Shown: positions 17,530-26,202 of the stretch, one piece after another
Numbering within the stretch: the first letter of the stretch is position 1
Layout of the letters: the number at the start of each line of letters is the position of its first letter
Assembly: GCA_947305745.1 (NCBI GenBank)
Contig: CAMZEH010000003.1
Span: 37,050-101,049, forward strand
Source of the DNA: an uncultured Clostridia bacterium
GTDB taxonomy: Bacteria; Bacillota; Clostridia; Oscillospirales; Acutalibacteraceae
DNA: 64,000 bases
Direction: 5' to 3'
Made by a program: the position numbers and the translations under genes
Notes under the pieces: model-generated
Database searches by the model: none
Seen by the model: only the letters and a program-made list of their open reading frames with translations
What the model was told of the DNA's origin: nothing

Positions 17530-17935
17530 GGGGGCGTAAAGGCTTCGACGAGGAGTAGGAGTTTAAGTAAGCGAGTAGCAGGGCTGGACTGCTTTAAAAG
17601 CCGCATTTTTCAATTAAATGGAAAAGCAACTTATGGCGATAAGCCAAACAAACAACCGGCTTTAAGATTAGTATCTGGAGGATGCGAAGCTTTAGCCGCA
17701 GCCTAATTTAAATAGGCGACATCTTATTTTAGATTACCGCGACTAATTTAAGGTGAATATTAGCGGTCAACGTGTACGGAAGAGTTTCTCGGCTTCCGTC
17801 AGGCATTAGAGAATACCGAATTTAGAGGTTTGTCAGTGAACTGACATATTCGGAAATTTTGATCACTGAATACACTCGTAGAAAGCTTAGGTAAATACTT
17901 TTCGGACAGGGGTTCAATTCCCCTCGCCTCCACCA
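17530..17935 (+). ncRNA. ssrA: Transfer-messenger RNA (tmRNA)
   Basis: Starts GGGGGCGTAAAGG and ends in a T-arm GGTTCAATTCC, CGCCTCC and ACCA. The acceptor GGGGGCG/CGCCTCC has the G-U pair at position 3 that identifies alanyl-tmRNA. The tag reading frame appears to resume at GCA (17626-17628) after a caattaaatgg-like upstream element and runs 26 codons to TAA (17704-17706), beginning ATYGDKP and ending CEALAAA, a normal hydrophobic protease tag end but about twice the usual length. About 406 nt, longer than most. TATAAT boxes at 17504 and 17515 precede it without a clear -35. The prophage begins just downstream. Confidence 0.95.
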
Positions 17936-17971
17936 TACTAAAAGCCTAATTTAGATACAATGTAGTTTTAG

Positions 17972-18056
17972 GTGTAACGATTTGCACTCCGAAGGGGGTG
18001 CAAATTTTTTGCTTCAAAACAGGTAAATCGTTACAGTAAAAAACAAATCGTTACAC
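17972..18056. repeat. 12-bp inverted/direct repeats at the ssrA-prophage junction
   Basis: gtgtaacgattt (17972-17983) is inverted as aaatcgttacac (18045-18056), with a further 11-nt direct copy aaatcgttaca at 18025-18035. The set surrounds the ssrA terminator. It may mark the attachment region of the prophage or a recombinase-binding array; not provable here. Confidence 0.6.
17981..18010 (+). terminator. Terminator of ssrA
   Basis: tttgcactcc (17981-17990) pairs with ggggtgcaaa (17995-18004), with one G-T wobble, around a GAAG loop, followed by six T. Confidence 0.88.
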
Positions 18057-18094
18057 TATATTTTTAAAATTAATGTAAATTTTGCACAACAAAA

Positions 18095-18139
18095 AAGCCC
18101 CTACCTTAAGGCAAAATAATTCGCCAAAAGATAGGGCTT
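18095..18139 (-). terminator. Terminator after the recombinase genes
   Basis: Minus-strand stem aagccctatcttttggc with its near-complement gccttaaggtaggggctt, followed by six T. It lies about 20 nt after the recombinase stop and closes the prophage minus-strand transcription before ssrA. Confidence 0.82.
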
Positions 18140-18157
18140 ATTTTTTAGAGTTTAAAT

Positions 18158-19747
18158 TTAAATATTTATAGGTACTTCCTGTCCGTTTTTAAACACCACA
18201 ATCACTTCGGTGTAAGATTTAACCATGATTTTATCTATTACACGAATGAATAACTTATCGTCAAAGCTATCAATTAAGGTTTCGTTTTCAGAGATATCTT
18301 TTAAGAAATTTTCAATCGCAATTATCCTTGCACGTTTATCTTTTAACTTTGAATCTAAAACCTCGATTTTTTGTTTCACTGTCTCATATTCGTTTGATAA
18401 TTTGATATAGTTCTCTTTGTATGTATCTTGATCTAAAGTTTCCGTTGCATTTTTGTCGATATAATTTTGAATCTTGGTATAAATAAGCCGGCTTTCACCA
18501 CAGAGCTTAGCTTTTTCTTTTTCCATAATCTCGGTATCATCAATAGATTTCATGAATTCTTTGATGCCACCGATTACTTCATCTTTGTTTTCCAGTAGCT
18601 TATTAAATGCTTCAATGAATATATTTTCAATATCTTTTGGATTTAAGTCCGGCGTTTCGCATTTATGCCCTTTTTTAAGTTTACTCTTGCATTGCCATAC
18701 CACACGTTTGTATTTATCTGTGGAATGAAATGTTCTGGGGCCGTAAAATTTGCCACATTTACTACAAACTATCCTACTGGAAAATACGCTGTTTCCGCTA
18801 TTCGACAGACCCTGTTTTTTACGCTCTTTGATTTCGGCTTGAACCAAATCAAAAACTTCAGGCTCGATTATTGCTTCGTGGCTGCCTTCAACATAGTACT
18901 GCGGAACTTCGCCATTATTTTTCTTTTGCTTTTTGGTTAAAAAATTCACGGTGTATTGTTTTTGCAAAAGGGCATCACCTTTATACTTTTCATTTGTGAG
19001 TATGCTAAGAACCGTGGTCTTACTCCACTTCTTTTTGCCCATAGGGCTTAGAATTTCCTTGCTTTCTAAGTATTTACATATTCCGCATGGCGTTTTACCA
19101 TCAAGAAATAATTTATAAATAAGTTTTACTATCTTAGCCTGCGTTGGCACGATTTTCGGAAGACCGTCTTCGCCTTTTTCATATCCTAAAAAGTTACTGT
19201 ATGGCATTATAATTTTCCCTTCAGCGAATCTTTTTCTATGTCCCCAAGTTACATTTTCCGAGATACTTCGGCTCTCTTCCTGAGCAAGCGAACTCATGAT
19301 TGTAAGTAAAAGCTCGCCCTTTGCATCAAAGGTGTAAATATTTTCTTTTTCAAAATAAACTTCGATTCCTTTATCTTTGAGCCTTCTGACAGTTGTTAAT
19401 GTGTCTACAGTATTTCTTGCAAACCTAGAAACTGATTTTGTAATTATAAGGTCTATTTTTCCGCTTAGAGCATCACTTATCATTTCTTTAAAGCCCGCTC
19501 TGTGCTTTGTGTTGACTGCAGAGATGCCCTCATCCGTATAAATTTTCACGAAATCCCAACTCGGATTTGAATAAATATAATTTGTATAATACCGAACCTG
19601 CATATCGTAACTCGTGATTTGTTCAGCTTTGTCGGTCGAAACTCTCGCATAAGCCGCCACTCTTTTTCGCCTTGTTTGTGCAGTTGGCATTGCCGAGTAA
19701 TAATCAAGCGTTGCAGGTATGACTGTTACATTTTTCGCTGTATTCAA
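18158..19747 (-). CDS. Large serine recombinase (integrase) 2
   Basis: 529 residues: resolvase catalytic domain with RVAAYARVSTDKAEQ (nucleophile Ser about residue 37) and the SRFARNTVD-type segment; recombinase DNA-binding domain (KLIYKLFLDGKTPCGICKYL, KKWSKTTVLSILTNEKYKGDALLQK); zinc ribbon CSKCGKFYGPRTF...CETPD; and a long coiled coil to the end. Family role: site-specific integration and excision. TTG start within a GAAAGGAAAG ribosome-site context; its start lies inside the end of the other recombinase (44-nt overlap, different frame), so it is probably translationally coupled. Its 3' end faces ssrA, as usual for an integrase at a prophage end. Confidence 0.93.
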   Translation of the reverse strand: MNTAKNVTVIPATLDYYSAMPTAQTRRKRVAAYARVSTDKAEQITSYDMQVRYYTNYIYSNPSWDFVKIYTDEGISAVNTKHRAGFKEMISDALSGKIDLIITKSVSRFARNTVDTLTTVRRLKDKGIEVYFEKENIYTFDAKGELLLTIMSSLAQEESRSISENVTWGHRKRFAEGKIIMPYSNFLGYEKGEDGLPKIVPTQAKIVKLIYKLFLDGKTPCGICKYLESKEILSPMGKKKWSKTTVLSILTNEKYKGDALLQKQYTVNFLTKKQKKNNGEVPQYYVEGSHEAIIEPEVFDLVQAEIKERKKQGLSNSGNSVFSSRIVCSKCGKFYGPRTFHSTDKYKRVVWQCKSKLKKGHKCETPDLNPKDIENIFIEAFNKLLENKDEVIGGIKEFMKSIDDTEIMEKEKAKLCGESRLIYTKIQNYIDKNATETLDQDTYKENYIKLSNEYETVKQKIEVLDSKLKDKRARIIAIENFLKDISENETLIDSFDDKLFIRVIDKIMVKSYTEVIVVFKNGQEVPINI

Positions 19748-21047
19748 CTTTACTTTCCTTTCTTAAGGCACGTTCTCTGGCGGCTTGCCTTTTTTCTTCA
19801 GTCCAACTTTCGCTTCGAGAAGTGTAGTGCCATGTTTTATGAATTTTTGTCTTGTCGGACACAATAAAATCGAGACTTCTATCCTCAGAAACCTCAATTA
19901 AATCTATTTTTTCTGTAAATAAATTCTCATCAAACTTTGTGATATTTAGCACCTCAGACGCAAGTTTTTTCAATACTTCCTCAGGTATTTGTTTAGACGG
20001 GCATGCATTTTTTCCTTCGTTCACATGAGTTTGGCAACTCCAGTATGCGCTTCCTTTGTAAACTCTGCGTTTGTAATTTTTGCCACAAGTTAAGCACTTG
20101 ATTTTTCCTGTGAAAGCGTATTTTGGGGGAGTTTTCCTGTTAGATTTGGCTTTCTTTCTATTTTCTTCCAACAAAGCATTTACTTTATCAAACATATTTT
20201 TATCTATTATTGGAGTATGTGTGTTTTCGGCATAATATCTCGGTAGTTCGCCATGATTTCTCTTTCGTATTTTATTAAGATGATCAGATACAAATTTCTT
20301 TTGAAGCAGTGCATTTCCTGAATATTTTTCATTGAGCAGTATGTTTCTTACGCTATTTGCAGTCCATTTTCCGCCTCTTAAAGTAGGTACACCGAGCTTT
20401 TTTAATGTCTTTGCAATTTTAGTACATCCCGTACCATTCGCATATTCTTCAAAAATCCACCTTACAATCGAAGCGTTATTTTCATTTATTTTGATATTTC
20501 CATTTGATATATCATATCCAAAAAGGAACCTTAAATTTGCAAGTTCTCCATTTTGAAATTGCTTTCTTATTCGCCATTTGCAGTTTTCACTTACGGATAG
20601 ACTCTCTTCTTGGGCAAAGGAAGCAAGAATTGTAAGCATAAGTTCTCCGTCAGAGCTTATACTGTGAATTTTTTCTCTTTCAAAGTAGACATCAACACCT
20701 AAATCTTTAAGGCTTCTTGTAACATTCAAAGTATCAAGTGTGTTTCTTGCAAATCTCGATATTGACTTTGTTATTATCATGTCAATTTTCCCAAGTTTAC
20801 AATCGGATAGTAGTTTTTGAAACTGCGGTCTTTCGTTTTTGGTACCTGTGTATGCTTTGTCTGAATATACACCTACATATTCCCATCCAGCATGGTTTTG
20901 AATGAGCTGACTATAATAACTTACCTGTGCGGAAAGGGAATGGAGCATTTCGTCTTTGCCACTCGAAACTCTCGCATAAGCTGCTACTTTTTTTAGTTTC
21001 GGCAAAGGCAAAACAGCTCTGTCAACAAGACTTATTATTTTTGCCAC
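19704..21047 (-). CDS. Large serine recombinase 1
   Basis: 447 residues with the same layout: KKVAAYARVSSGKDEMLHSLSAQ (Ser about residue 28), SRFARNTLD, recombinase domain (RWIFEEYANGTGCTKIAKTLKKLGVPTLRGGKW), zinc ribbon CLTCGKNYKRRVY...CPSKQ, and a short C-terminus without the long coiled coil of its partner. GTG start (21045-21047) with aaggaggggt. The two differ clearly in sequence, so this is not a recent tandem duplication. Family knowledge: pairs of unlike serine recombinases can act together in some Firmicutes elements. Confidence 0.92.
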   Translation of the reverse strand: MAKIISLVDRAVLPLPKLKKVAAYARVSSGKDEMLHSLSAQVSYYSQLIQNHAGWEYVGVYSDKAYTGTKNERPQFQKLLSDCKLGKIDMIITKSISRFARNTLDTLNVTRSLKDLGVDVYFEREKIHSISSDGELMLTILASFAQEESLSVSENCKWRIRKQFQNGELANLRFLFGYDISNGNIKINENNASIVRWIFEEYANGTGCTKIAKTLKKLGVPTLRGGKWTANSVRNILLNEKYSGNALLQKKFVSDHLNKIRKRNHGELPRYYAENTHTPIIDKNMFDKVNALLEENRKKAKSNRKTPPKYAFTGKIKCLTCGKNYKRRVYKGSAYWSCQTHVNEGKNACPSKQIPEEVLKKLASEVLNITKFDENLFTEKIDLIEVSEDRSLDFIVSDKTKIHKTWHYTSRSESWTEEKRQAARERALRKESKVEYSEKCNSHTCNA

Positions 21048-21106
21048 GATAACCCCTCCTTTCAGCGTTACATATTAGCTCTTCAAAGCCTAATAATCAA
21101 GCCATT

Positions 21107-21274
21107 TTAAAGTAAAATATCACCCAAAATAGGGTGATATTTTTTGTCTGCATTTTTACAAATTGTTTTATATTCTTTAGGTGTTATTAAGTTTAAATCT
21201 AGCATTTTTTGGGTTATATATACGCTCAGAGAATAGTTTTTTTCTTTTTCAAATTGCTGATTTGATATCGTCAT
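21107..21274 (-). CDS. 55-residue SHOCT-like small protein
   Basis: Short ORF, start ATG at 21274. Begins MTISNQQFEKEKNYSLSV and contains KMLDLNLITPKEYKTI, the short L..GlIT..Ey pattern of SHOCT-like proteins that I recall lying beside recombinase genes in Firmicutes elements. Its 5' end overlaps the preceding HTH/zinc-ribbon gene by 26 nt, indicating coupling. Its 3' end lies within a perfect hairpin. Function unknown. Confidence 0.65.
   Translation of the reverse strand: MTISNQQFEKEKNYSLSVYITQKMLDLNLITPKEYKTICKNADKKYHPILGDILL
21114..21143. terminator. Hairpin terminator at the end of the SHOCT-like gene
   Basis: aaaatatcaccc (21114-21125) pairs perfectly with gggtgatatttt (21132-21143). 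A T-tract follows on the plus strand; on the minus strand the pairing overlaps the last codons of the SHOCT-like gene. It would attenuate transcription entering the recombinase genes. Confidence 0.65.
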
Positions 21275-21521
21275 GAAATCCTCTTTTCTTTTTACGCCAA
21301 TACTTTATTCTGCAAGATGATGAGCAGAATATTTTTGGCTTTTTATTTGGAATTAAATTTAAAGTTTTGCCACAGTTTTTGCAGAATTTTTCCTCTTTAT
21401 ATTCTCTTCGAAGAAATGATTTGACTGTATTTTCGGATAAAGATAGCAAAGAAGCTATCACTTTATAGCCTTTTCCTTTGCTTCTTAAAGTGATAGCCTG
21501 CATTTTTTCGGGTTCTGTCAT
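21249..21521 (-). CDS. Small HTH plus zinc-ribbon protein
   Basis: 90 residues. The N-terminal MQAITLRSKGKGYKVIASLLSLSENTVKSFLRRE is a sigma region 4-like helix-turn-helix; the C-terminal FCKNCGKTLNLIPNKKPKIFCSSSCRIKYW is a Cys4 zinc ribbon. It resembles small regulators that precede serine recombinase genes in Firmicutes mobile elements. Possible role: control of the recombinase genes or a recombination directionality factor (inference). Confidence 0.75.
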   Translation of the reverse strand: MTEPEKMQAITLRSKGKGYKVIASLLSLSENTVKSFLRREYKEEKFCKNCGKTLNLIPNKKPKIFCSSSCRIKYWRKKKRGFHDDIKSAI

Positions 21522-21533
21522 AAATATCTGCTC

Positions 21534-21812
21534 CTAAAAATTACTTAATTTGCCGATTAAATCGTAAACATAGTTTGAACCTCTTGAAACCAATATTCCT
21601 GTTAAAACGCAGCCGATATAGGGAATATTGGACTGCATTCCAAAATGTTTAAGAAGGTCAAAGTTGTACGCCACTGCTATTGTTACTCCCAAAACAAGGC
21701 TTAGAATTATTTGCCACGGAGTCGCTCCCGAAACTAAAAAACTGTTTAAATAAGTAATTATGCCTTCGATGAGCATAGCAGTCATAGCTATTTTTGAAAT
21801 ATCATTATTCAT
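21534..21812 (-). CDS. Holin
   Basis: 92 residues with three to four hydrophobic helices (IAMTAMLIEGIITYLNSFL, IILSLVLGVTIAVAYNF, IPYIGCVLTGILVSRG) and a polar start. Position right after the lysin gene and size fit a holin that forms membrane holes for lysin release. The ribosome site aaggaga is good. Confidence 0.8.
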   Translation of the reverse strand: MNNDISKIAMTAMLIEGIITYLNSFLVSGATPWQIILSLVLGVTIAVAYNFDLLKHFGMQSNIPYIGCVLTGILVSRGSNYVYDLIGKLSNF

Positions 21813-21825
21813 AAATGTATCTCCT

Positions 21826-22626
21826 TTATTTTGGTATTTTGAGTGTTTGTCCGGGATAAATCATATCAGAGTTCAGTGAATTTAATGCTTTAATTTCCTT
21901 ATATTTATACCCACTTCCAAGATAACGCTGAGCAATTGTCCATAATGTGTCACCTTTTTTGACTGTATAACTGAAATAACTCGGATTTGATGAACTACTC
22001 GATGATTTACTAAATCCATTTAAACCTTTAGACTTCATGATTTCAGGGTAGTTTTTGTAGGAAACATCAAGGTCAACATTACCATTTATTCCGCTTATTG
22101 CCCCTTTATCAGATTTCTGCCAAATGCCACATGAACACGAAGGCTCACTTGTGTTCCACTGAGCAAGCCAAAGGTCATATTTTGGCAGCAATTCTTCTTT
22201 GATAAGATAGTTGCTTAACCAATTGGCATTACAATAGAACATAGCATAATAGCCATTTTTCTCAATCTCGCTACAAAACGCTTTAACTATATCTGTTCTT
22301 TGGCGATTGCTAAGTGATAACATTGTTCTATCCTCGATATCAAGCACAATCGGGTATTCAAACTGCAATCCGTGTATGTTTTCAAGGCAAAATTCTGCCT
22401 CACGTTTGGCGTCATCAACTGAATCTGCATAAGAATAGTGGTACGAACCTATGGGAATCCCCACAGACTTTGCACCTTCGTAATTTTCTTTAAATTTTTT
22501 GTCCGTTTGAGTTGGAGATTTCTTTCCCCAACCTTCACGAATTATGGCAAAGTCTATGCCTGTTTTTTTGACTTCATTCCAATTAACCCCGCCTTGCCAT
22601 TTGCTGACATCTATTCCTTTAAACAT
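21826..22626 (-). CDS. Endolysin: GH25 muramidase with LysM domain
   Basis: 266 residues. GH25 domain (about 1-195): KGIDVSKWQGGVNWNEVK with Asp6, and YPIVLDIEDR with the catalytic Asp96/Glu98 pair; GIWQKSDKGAISGINGNVDLDVSY near its end. Ser-rich linker, then LysM (about 220-265): SYTVKKGDTLWTIAQRYLG...MIYPGQTLKIP. It cuts the glycan strands of peptidoglycan at the end of the lytic cycle. No signal peptide, so it needs the adjacent holin. Confidence 0.95.
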   Translation of the reverse strand: MFKGIDVSKWQGGVNWNEVKKTGIDFAIIREGWGKKSPTQTDKKFKENYEGAKSVGIPIGSYHYSYADSVDDAKREAEFCLENIHGLQFEYPIVLDIEDRTMLSLSNRQRTDIVKAFCSEIEKNGYYAMFYCNANWLSNYLIKEELLPKYDLWLAQWNTSEPSCSCGIWQKSDKGAISGINGNVDLDVSYKNYPEIMKSKGLNGFSKSSSSSSNPSYFSYTVKKGDTLWTIAQRYLGSGYKYKEIKALNSLNSDMIYPGQTLKIPK

Positions 22627-22689
22627 AAATAATTCCTCCTCAATATTCGTTTTAAAACTTATATTTTTTGCTGACTTATAGGCAAAAAA

Positions 22690-24531
22690 TTAAGCCGTTC
22701 GTTTCCACATATAGCAAGTTATATATGGTTGCAAACTGCTTTCATTTGTAGTGTCGCCATAAGACCATTTACCATTTGCGGTTGTTTCGGTTGAAGATTG
22801 GTTGTTATACGCTGCGTTATTAACTACCACGGCCTTACTTTCGAGTTCTCTTGCCCAACCATCATATTTTCCGTCTGAAAATCTGTAAGCACCCGTGCCA
22901 TCACCGGCACCTTCACCGCAAGCAGCACCGTAATACCAATGCATACCGATTCTAAAGCCATGTCGATGTTGTTTGTTCCCGCCGACTTTTTCGGCAGAGT
23001 TAAAACTTGTATCTGATGTATTTACGCCTACAGGCACTCGCCCCGAACCCCAAGAAACCCAAGTCCCACCGAACATTGTGCCTGGATTTACGCTACTTAC
23101 AGACATATAAATTGAGCCCACGGGATACACCATATCAAATATTGTTTTGCCCGAAATTTCAAAAGACTCGTTTTTTTGTGGGAAGCAATTTATCCCGACA
23201 GACAGCTTTTGTGAATCAAAAAACATAATAGGTATGCCTTTTGGCACGATTAAACTCTGCGATGAAATGCCAAATTTATCTTTAGTTTGGACTTCTAAAT
23301 TCCAAGCGAAAAGTTTATCTAAAATTATATTTGTCTCTGTGTCGTTTTGAAAATCTGTCCAACCACTCCACGCAGAATCGCTTACTTTTTTGGTTCGGTA
23401 CTGCAAAATTTCGATAGAATTTAAATGATTGACACTTGAAATATCAACCTTTGCGGTTAGTTTGGTATCGTCCTCATAGTTGTTAACTCTTTTCGCAGTT
23501 AAATTTATAACCGGCAAAATCCAATCTAAAATCTGAACATTTTTTGAAATTGTAGTGCTGTTACCTCGAGAGTCTACCACCTTGACCGCAAGTTTTAACT
23601 TTGAAGACGAGTCAATTTTGCCTAAATTGTATGTTCCTGCGGAATTTTTATCTTGTGAACTGCCATTAAAAATTATCTGATATTTTGAAATTGATGCATA
23701 TTTGTTAGCCGATGCATTTGTAAAAGAAACTTGTAAATCCGACTTATTTCTGACTATCAGTTGGTCATTGCTTGTTACATTTATGACGTCTACATTAGTA
23801 TCTTTATAACTTAGCTGATTTGCTCTAAATGTAGGATTTGCGTTTACAATATTCATGGTTCTGTCGCCATAAGACCAATTTGAAACAGAACTTGAGCCGG
23901 GCATATAACTTCCGACTGTAAATCTGACAGTCAATCTATTGGAGTTGGGAGTTTTAGCTCTTAAGAGATTTCTTTCCGACTCCGTGAGATTAAACGTATA
24001 CGCATTATTGGCTCTGATATTGTCACGCACAATCAGATGGTCGTTTCCTCCTGCTTCGAGTTTGAATTGAAGCCTAAAACCTGCAGGATTATTAAAGTAA
24101 ATCTTAGGATTTTGCTCGTCATTGAAGTCATCTGCACCCGTAAACTGAGCAGCTCTCGGAATTCTCGGAAGCCCTGCGGTGAATCCTTGGCCAGAGCTTG
24201 TAACCGGGGCATTATGCCGAATGTATGCGCTTACCCATAAAGATTTAGTACCGTCATTTTCATGAGAGATTGTAGCTGATTTTTCAAATAAAACTATTGG
24301 AGAACTTGTTATCCTCTGGCTCGGAGTTATACTTTGAGAATAATTTTCGCCATTAATATTACAGTAGCAAGTGCCGGAACCATAAGTTGAATATCCCTGA
24401 TTCGTGCGGAAAAACCATACTTTCACGGTAATATTTGAAGTATTATTTTCTGTGCTTTGGCTGTTTACAATTACTTCAATTCTGTATTTTATATATTTGT
24501 TTGATGTATCAAAATTTTGAGATGTCGGCAA
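22690..24531 (-). CDS. Tail fibre/tip protein, DUF859 with collar-like C-terminus
   Basis: 613 residues. The N-terminal part (WFFRTNQGYSTYGSGTCYCNING, SATISHENDGTKSLWVSAYI, IPRAA) matches the DUF859 siphovirus family as recalled. The C-terminal part DMVYPVGSIYMSVSSVNPGTMFGGTW...GRVPVGVN...GGNKQHRHG is a tail-collar/baseplate-type receptor-binding end. TTG start with gga-ggga upstream. Last tail gene before lysis. Confidence 0.85.
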   Translation of the reverse strand: MPTSQNFDTSNKYIKYRIEVIVNSQSTENNTSNITVKVWFFRTNQGYSTYGSGTCYCNINGENYSQSITPSQRITSSPIVLFEKSATISHENDGTKSLWVSAYIRHNAPVTSSGQGFTAGLPRIPRAAQFTGADDFNDEQNPKIYFNNPAGFRLQFKLEAGGNDHLIVRDNIRANNAYTFNLTESERNLLRAKTPNSNRLTVRFTVGSYMPGSSSVSNWSYGDRTMNIVNANPTFRANQLSYKDTNVDVINVTSNDQLIVRNKSDLQVSFTNASANKYASISKYQIIFNGSSQDKNSAGTYNLGKIDSSSKLKLAVKVVDSRGNSTTISKNVQILDWILPVINLTAKRVNNYEDDTKLTAKVDISSVNHLNSIEILQYRTKKVSDSAWSGWTDFQNDTETNIILDKLFAWNLEVQTKDKFGISSQSLIVPKGIPIMFFDSQKLSVGINCFPQKNESFEISGKTIFDMVYPVGSIYMSVSSVNPGTMFGGTWVSWGSGRVPVGVNTSDTSFNSAEKVGGNKQHRHGFRIGMHWYYGAACGEGAGDGTGAYRFSDGKYDGWARELESKAVVVNNAAYNNQSSTETTANGKWSYGDTTNESSLQPYITCYMWKRTA

Positions 24532-24543
24532 AACTATCCCTCC

Positions 24544-26202
24544 TTAAACCATTGCAACAATGCCGATACCATGATTTGAATCTGTGTTTATGGGAATGAA
24601 TCTAAGGCCATTCGCAATGGTTATTTCATCTTCAACGACCGATTTTCTCATGTGAAATTCATTTTCCGAAACCCAGTAAATTTTATTTCCGTCAGCAGAA
24701 TATCCCACAAATCCGTCTTGAGCGTTTATTTTTATTGTCCGACCATCACTGCAAAACATAGTTATTCCGTCTTTATCAATCTGACATATCAGCTTATTTG
24801 CACTATCGTAAAGTTCCATGATTCCAGACTGATTCATATTGTTTCCAAGCCGTAAAGTACCGCCTTTTATTATGTCGCACACCATATTTATTACATTTAT
24901 TTTCTGCATATCAAGTGTTCCGTCAATCGTCCAAGCGCTATCAAATGTTCCGTTTATTCCGTCTTTTGAAAACCCGATTCCTCCGCTGTTTATCATAATT
25001 ACATTTCTTGCTTCTTCCTTCGGGAGCGCATCTAAAACCAGAATTTTATCGCCTTCAAAGACAACATAACTATTGCCGAGTTTATCACGGATAACTTGCG
25101 TGGCTTCGGTAAGTTCTCGCCTTAAATTGGCAGTAGAATCATCAACTTTTTTATCTACTTTTTCCTTGATTTTGCCATCGAATGTTTCTATCAGATTACT
25201 GAGGTTTCCTGCTTTGAAATTGCCAAACTCTACCTTCGTAACCCTCTGCGAAATAACGTCAAAATCAAGTGATATGACGTTTGTCATGAGTTCAATTTTG
25301 CATTTCGGGTGACGGACATAAATCTTATCTCCAACATCAGATACATTTTTAAGGTATTCATTTATGGTGTAATTGACCTTTGGAACGCAATTTTCGTTAA
25401 GATAATTATTGCCTTTAATTCTTAAATTGTTTATCAGTGCCTCTTTGTACTTAGCTTCATCAACTTTTTGCTGAGCATCTTCGTAATCTTCGGGATTTAT
25501 ATCGTTTTGCTCGAAACTCACAACTTTTGTGTATGGGATATCATACATATCTTCACGATACGATAGCCAAATCTCGGGAAGAAGCAGTCCGTCTTTACCG
25601 ACAGGCATGATTTTAGTACATACACCATTCCAATCTTCTTCAGCTTTAATGCTCACGATATTTTTCCCGTAAGATAAACTGACTCCACGATCTTGCCCGA
25701 TTTCTTGCCGTATTTCAATTTTTCTGTTATCTCTGACAATATGACCGCCCCAACGGCCAAGAATGTCTTTTACAGCTTCCGCCAAAGATTTCCTTACGCA
25801 TCTGTAATTATGAACAGTCGGCACGTCTGAAATCGTTTGGAAGGGAGAAGGACGGTCTGTGGCTGTATTTATGTGGTTAAGAGCGTTATTGCAGTTCATA
25901 TCCACAACGTAGGAATCGGAAATAATATAGTTTTCGGAGTCATAGAAAAGATGATAAGCACGAGCTTCAATTTTGTTATTTTCAATTGATATATTTTTGA
26001 TTCTGAAGCACTGTTTATCCCATGGGGTCGGAACTCTTATGATATTTCCGCTTTTGTAGTATTCGAGATACTCGATTCTGTCTTTCAAATCAAGATAATA
26101 TTCGCCATTATCTTCTTTATGAATTAATGCTCTAAGCGGCTTTAAAATCTTAATTCCGTTATTGTCAAATAAAGTTTCTTCGGGTGTATATACGCTTATC
26201 AT
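24544..26202 (-). CDS. Phage tail endopeptidase / tail-associated protein
   Basis: 552 residues from the ATG that overlaps the stop of the preceding gene (TGATG); an in-frame GTG three codons earlier lacks spacing for a ribosome site. N-terminal half (LRALIHKEDNGEYYLDLKDRIEYLEYYKSGNIIRVPTPWDKQCFRI) is the prophage endopeptidase-tail family (PF06605-like), forming the tail tip (Tal). The C-terminal half has coiled segments and a repeat-rich distal part, ending with FIPINTDSNHGIGIVAMV. Confidence 0.85.
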   Translation of the reverse strand: MISVYTPEETLFDNNGIKILKPLRALIHKEDNGEYYLDLKDRIEYLEYYKSGNIIRVPTPWDKQCFRIKNISIENNKIEARAYHLFYDSENYIISDSYVVDMNCNNALNHINTATDRPSPFQTISDVPTVHNYRCVRKSLAEAVKDILGRWGGHIVRDNRKIEIRQEIGQDRGVSLSYGKNIVSIKAEEDWNGVCTKIMPVGKDGLLLPEIWLSYREDMYDIPYTKVVSFEQNDINPEDYEDAQQKVDEAKYKEALINNLRIKGNNYLNENCVPKVNYTINEYLKNVSDVGDKIYVRHPKCKIELMTNVISLDFDVISQRVTKVEFGNFKAGNLSNLIETFDGKIKEKVDKKVDDSTANLRRELTEATQVIRDKLGNSYVVFEGDKILVLDALPKEEARNVIMINSGGIGFSKDGINGTFDSAWTIDGTLDMQKINVINMVCDIIKGGTLRLGNNMNQSGIMELYDSANKLICQIDKDGITMFCSDGRTIKINAQDGFVGYSADGNKIYWVSENEFHMRKSVVEDEITIANGLRFIPINTDSNHGIGIVAMV

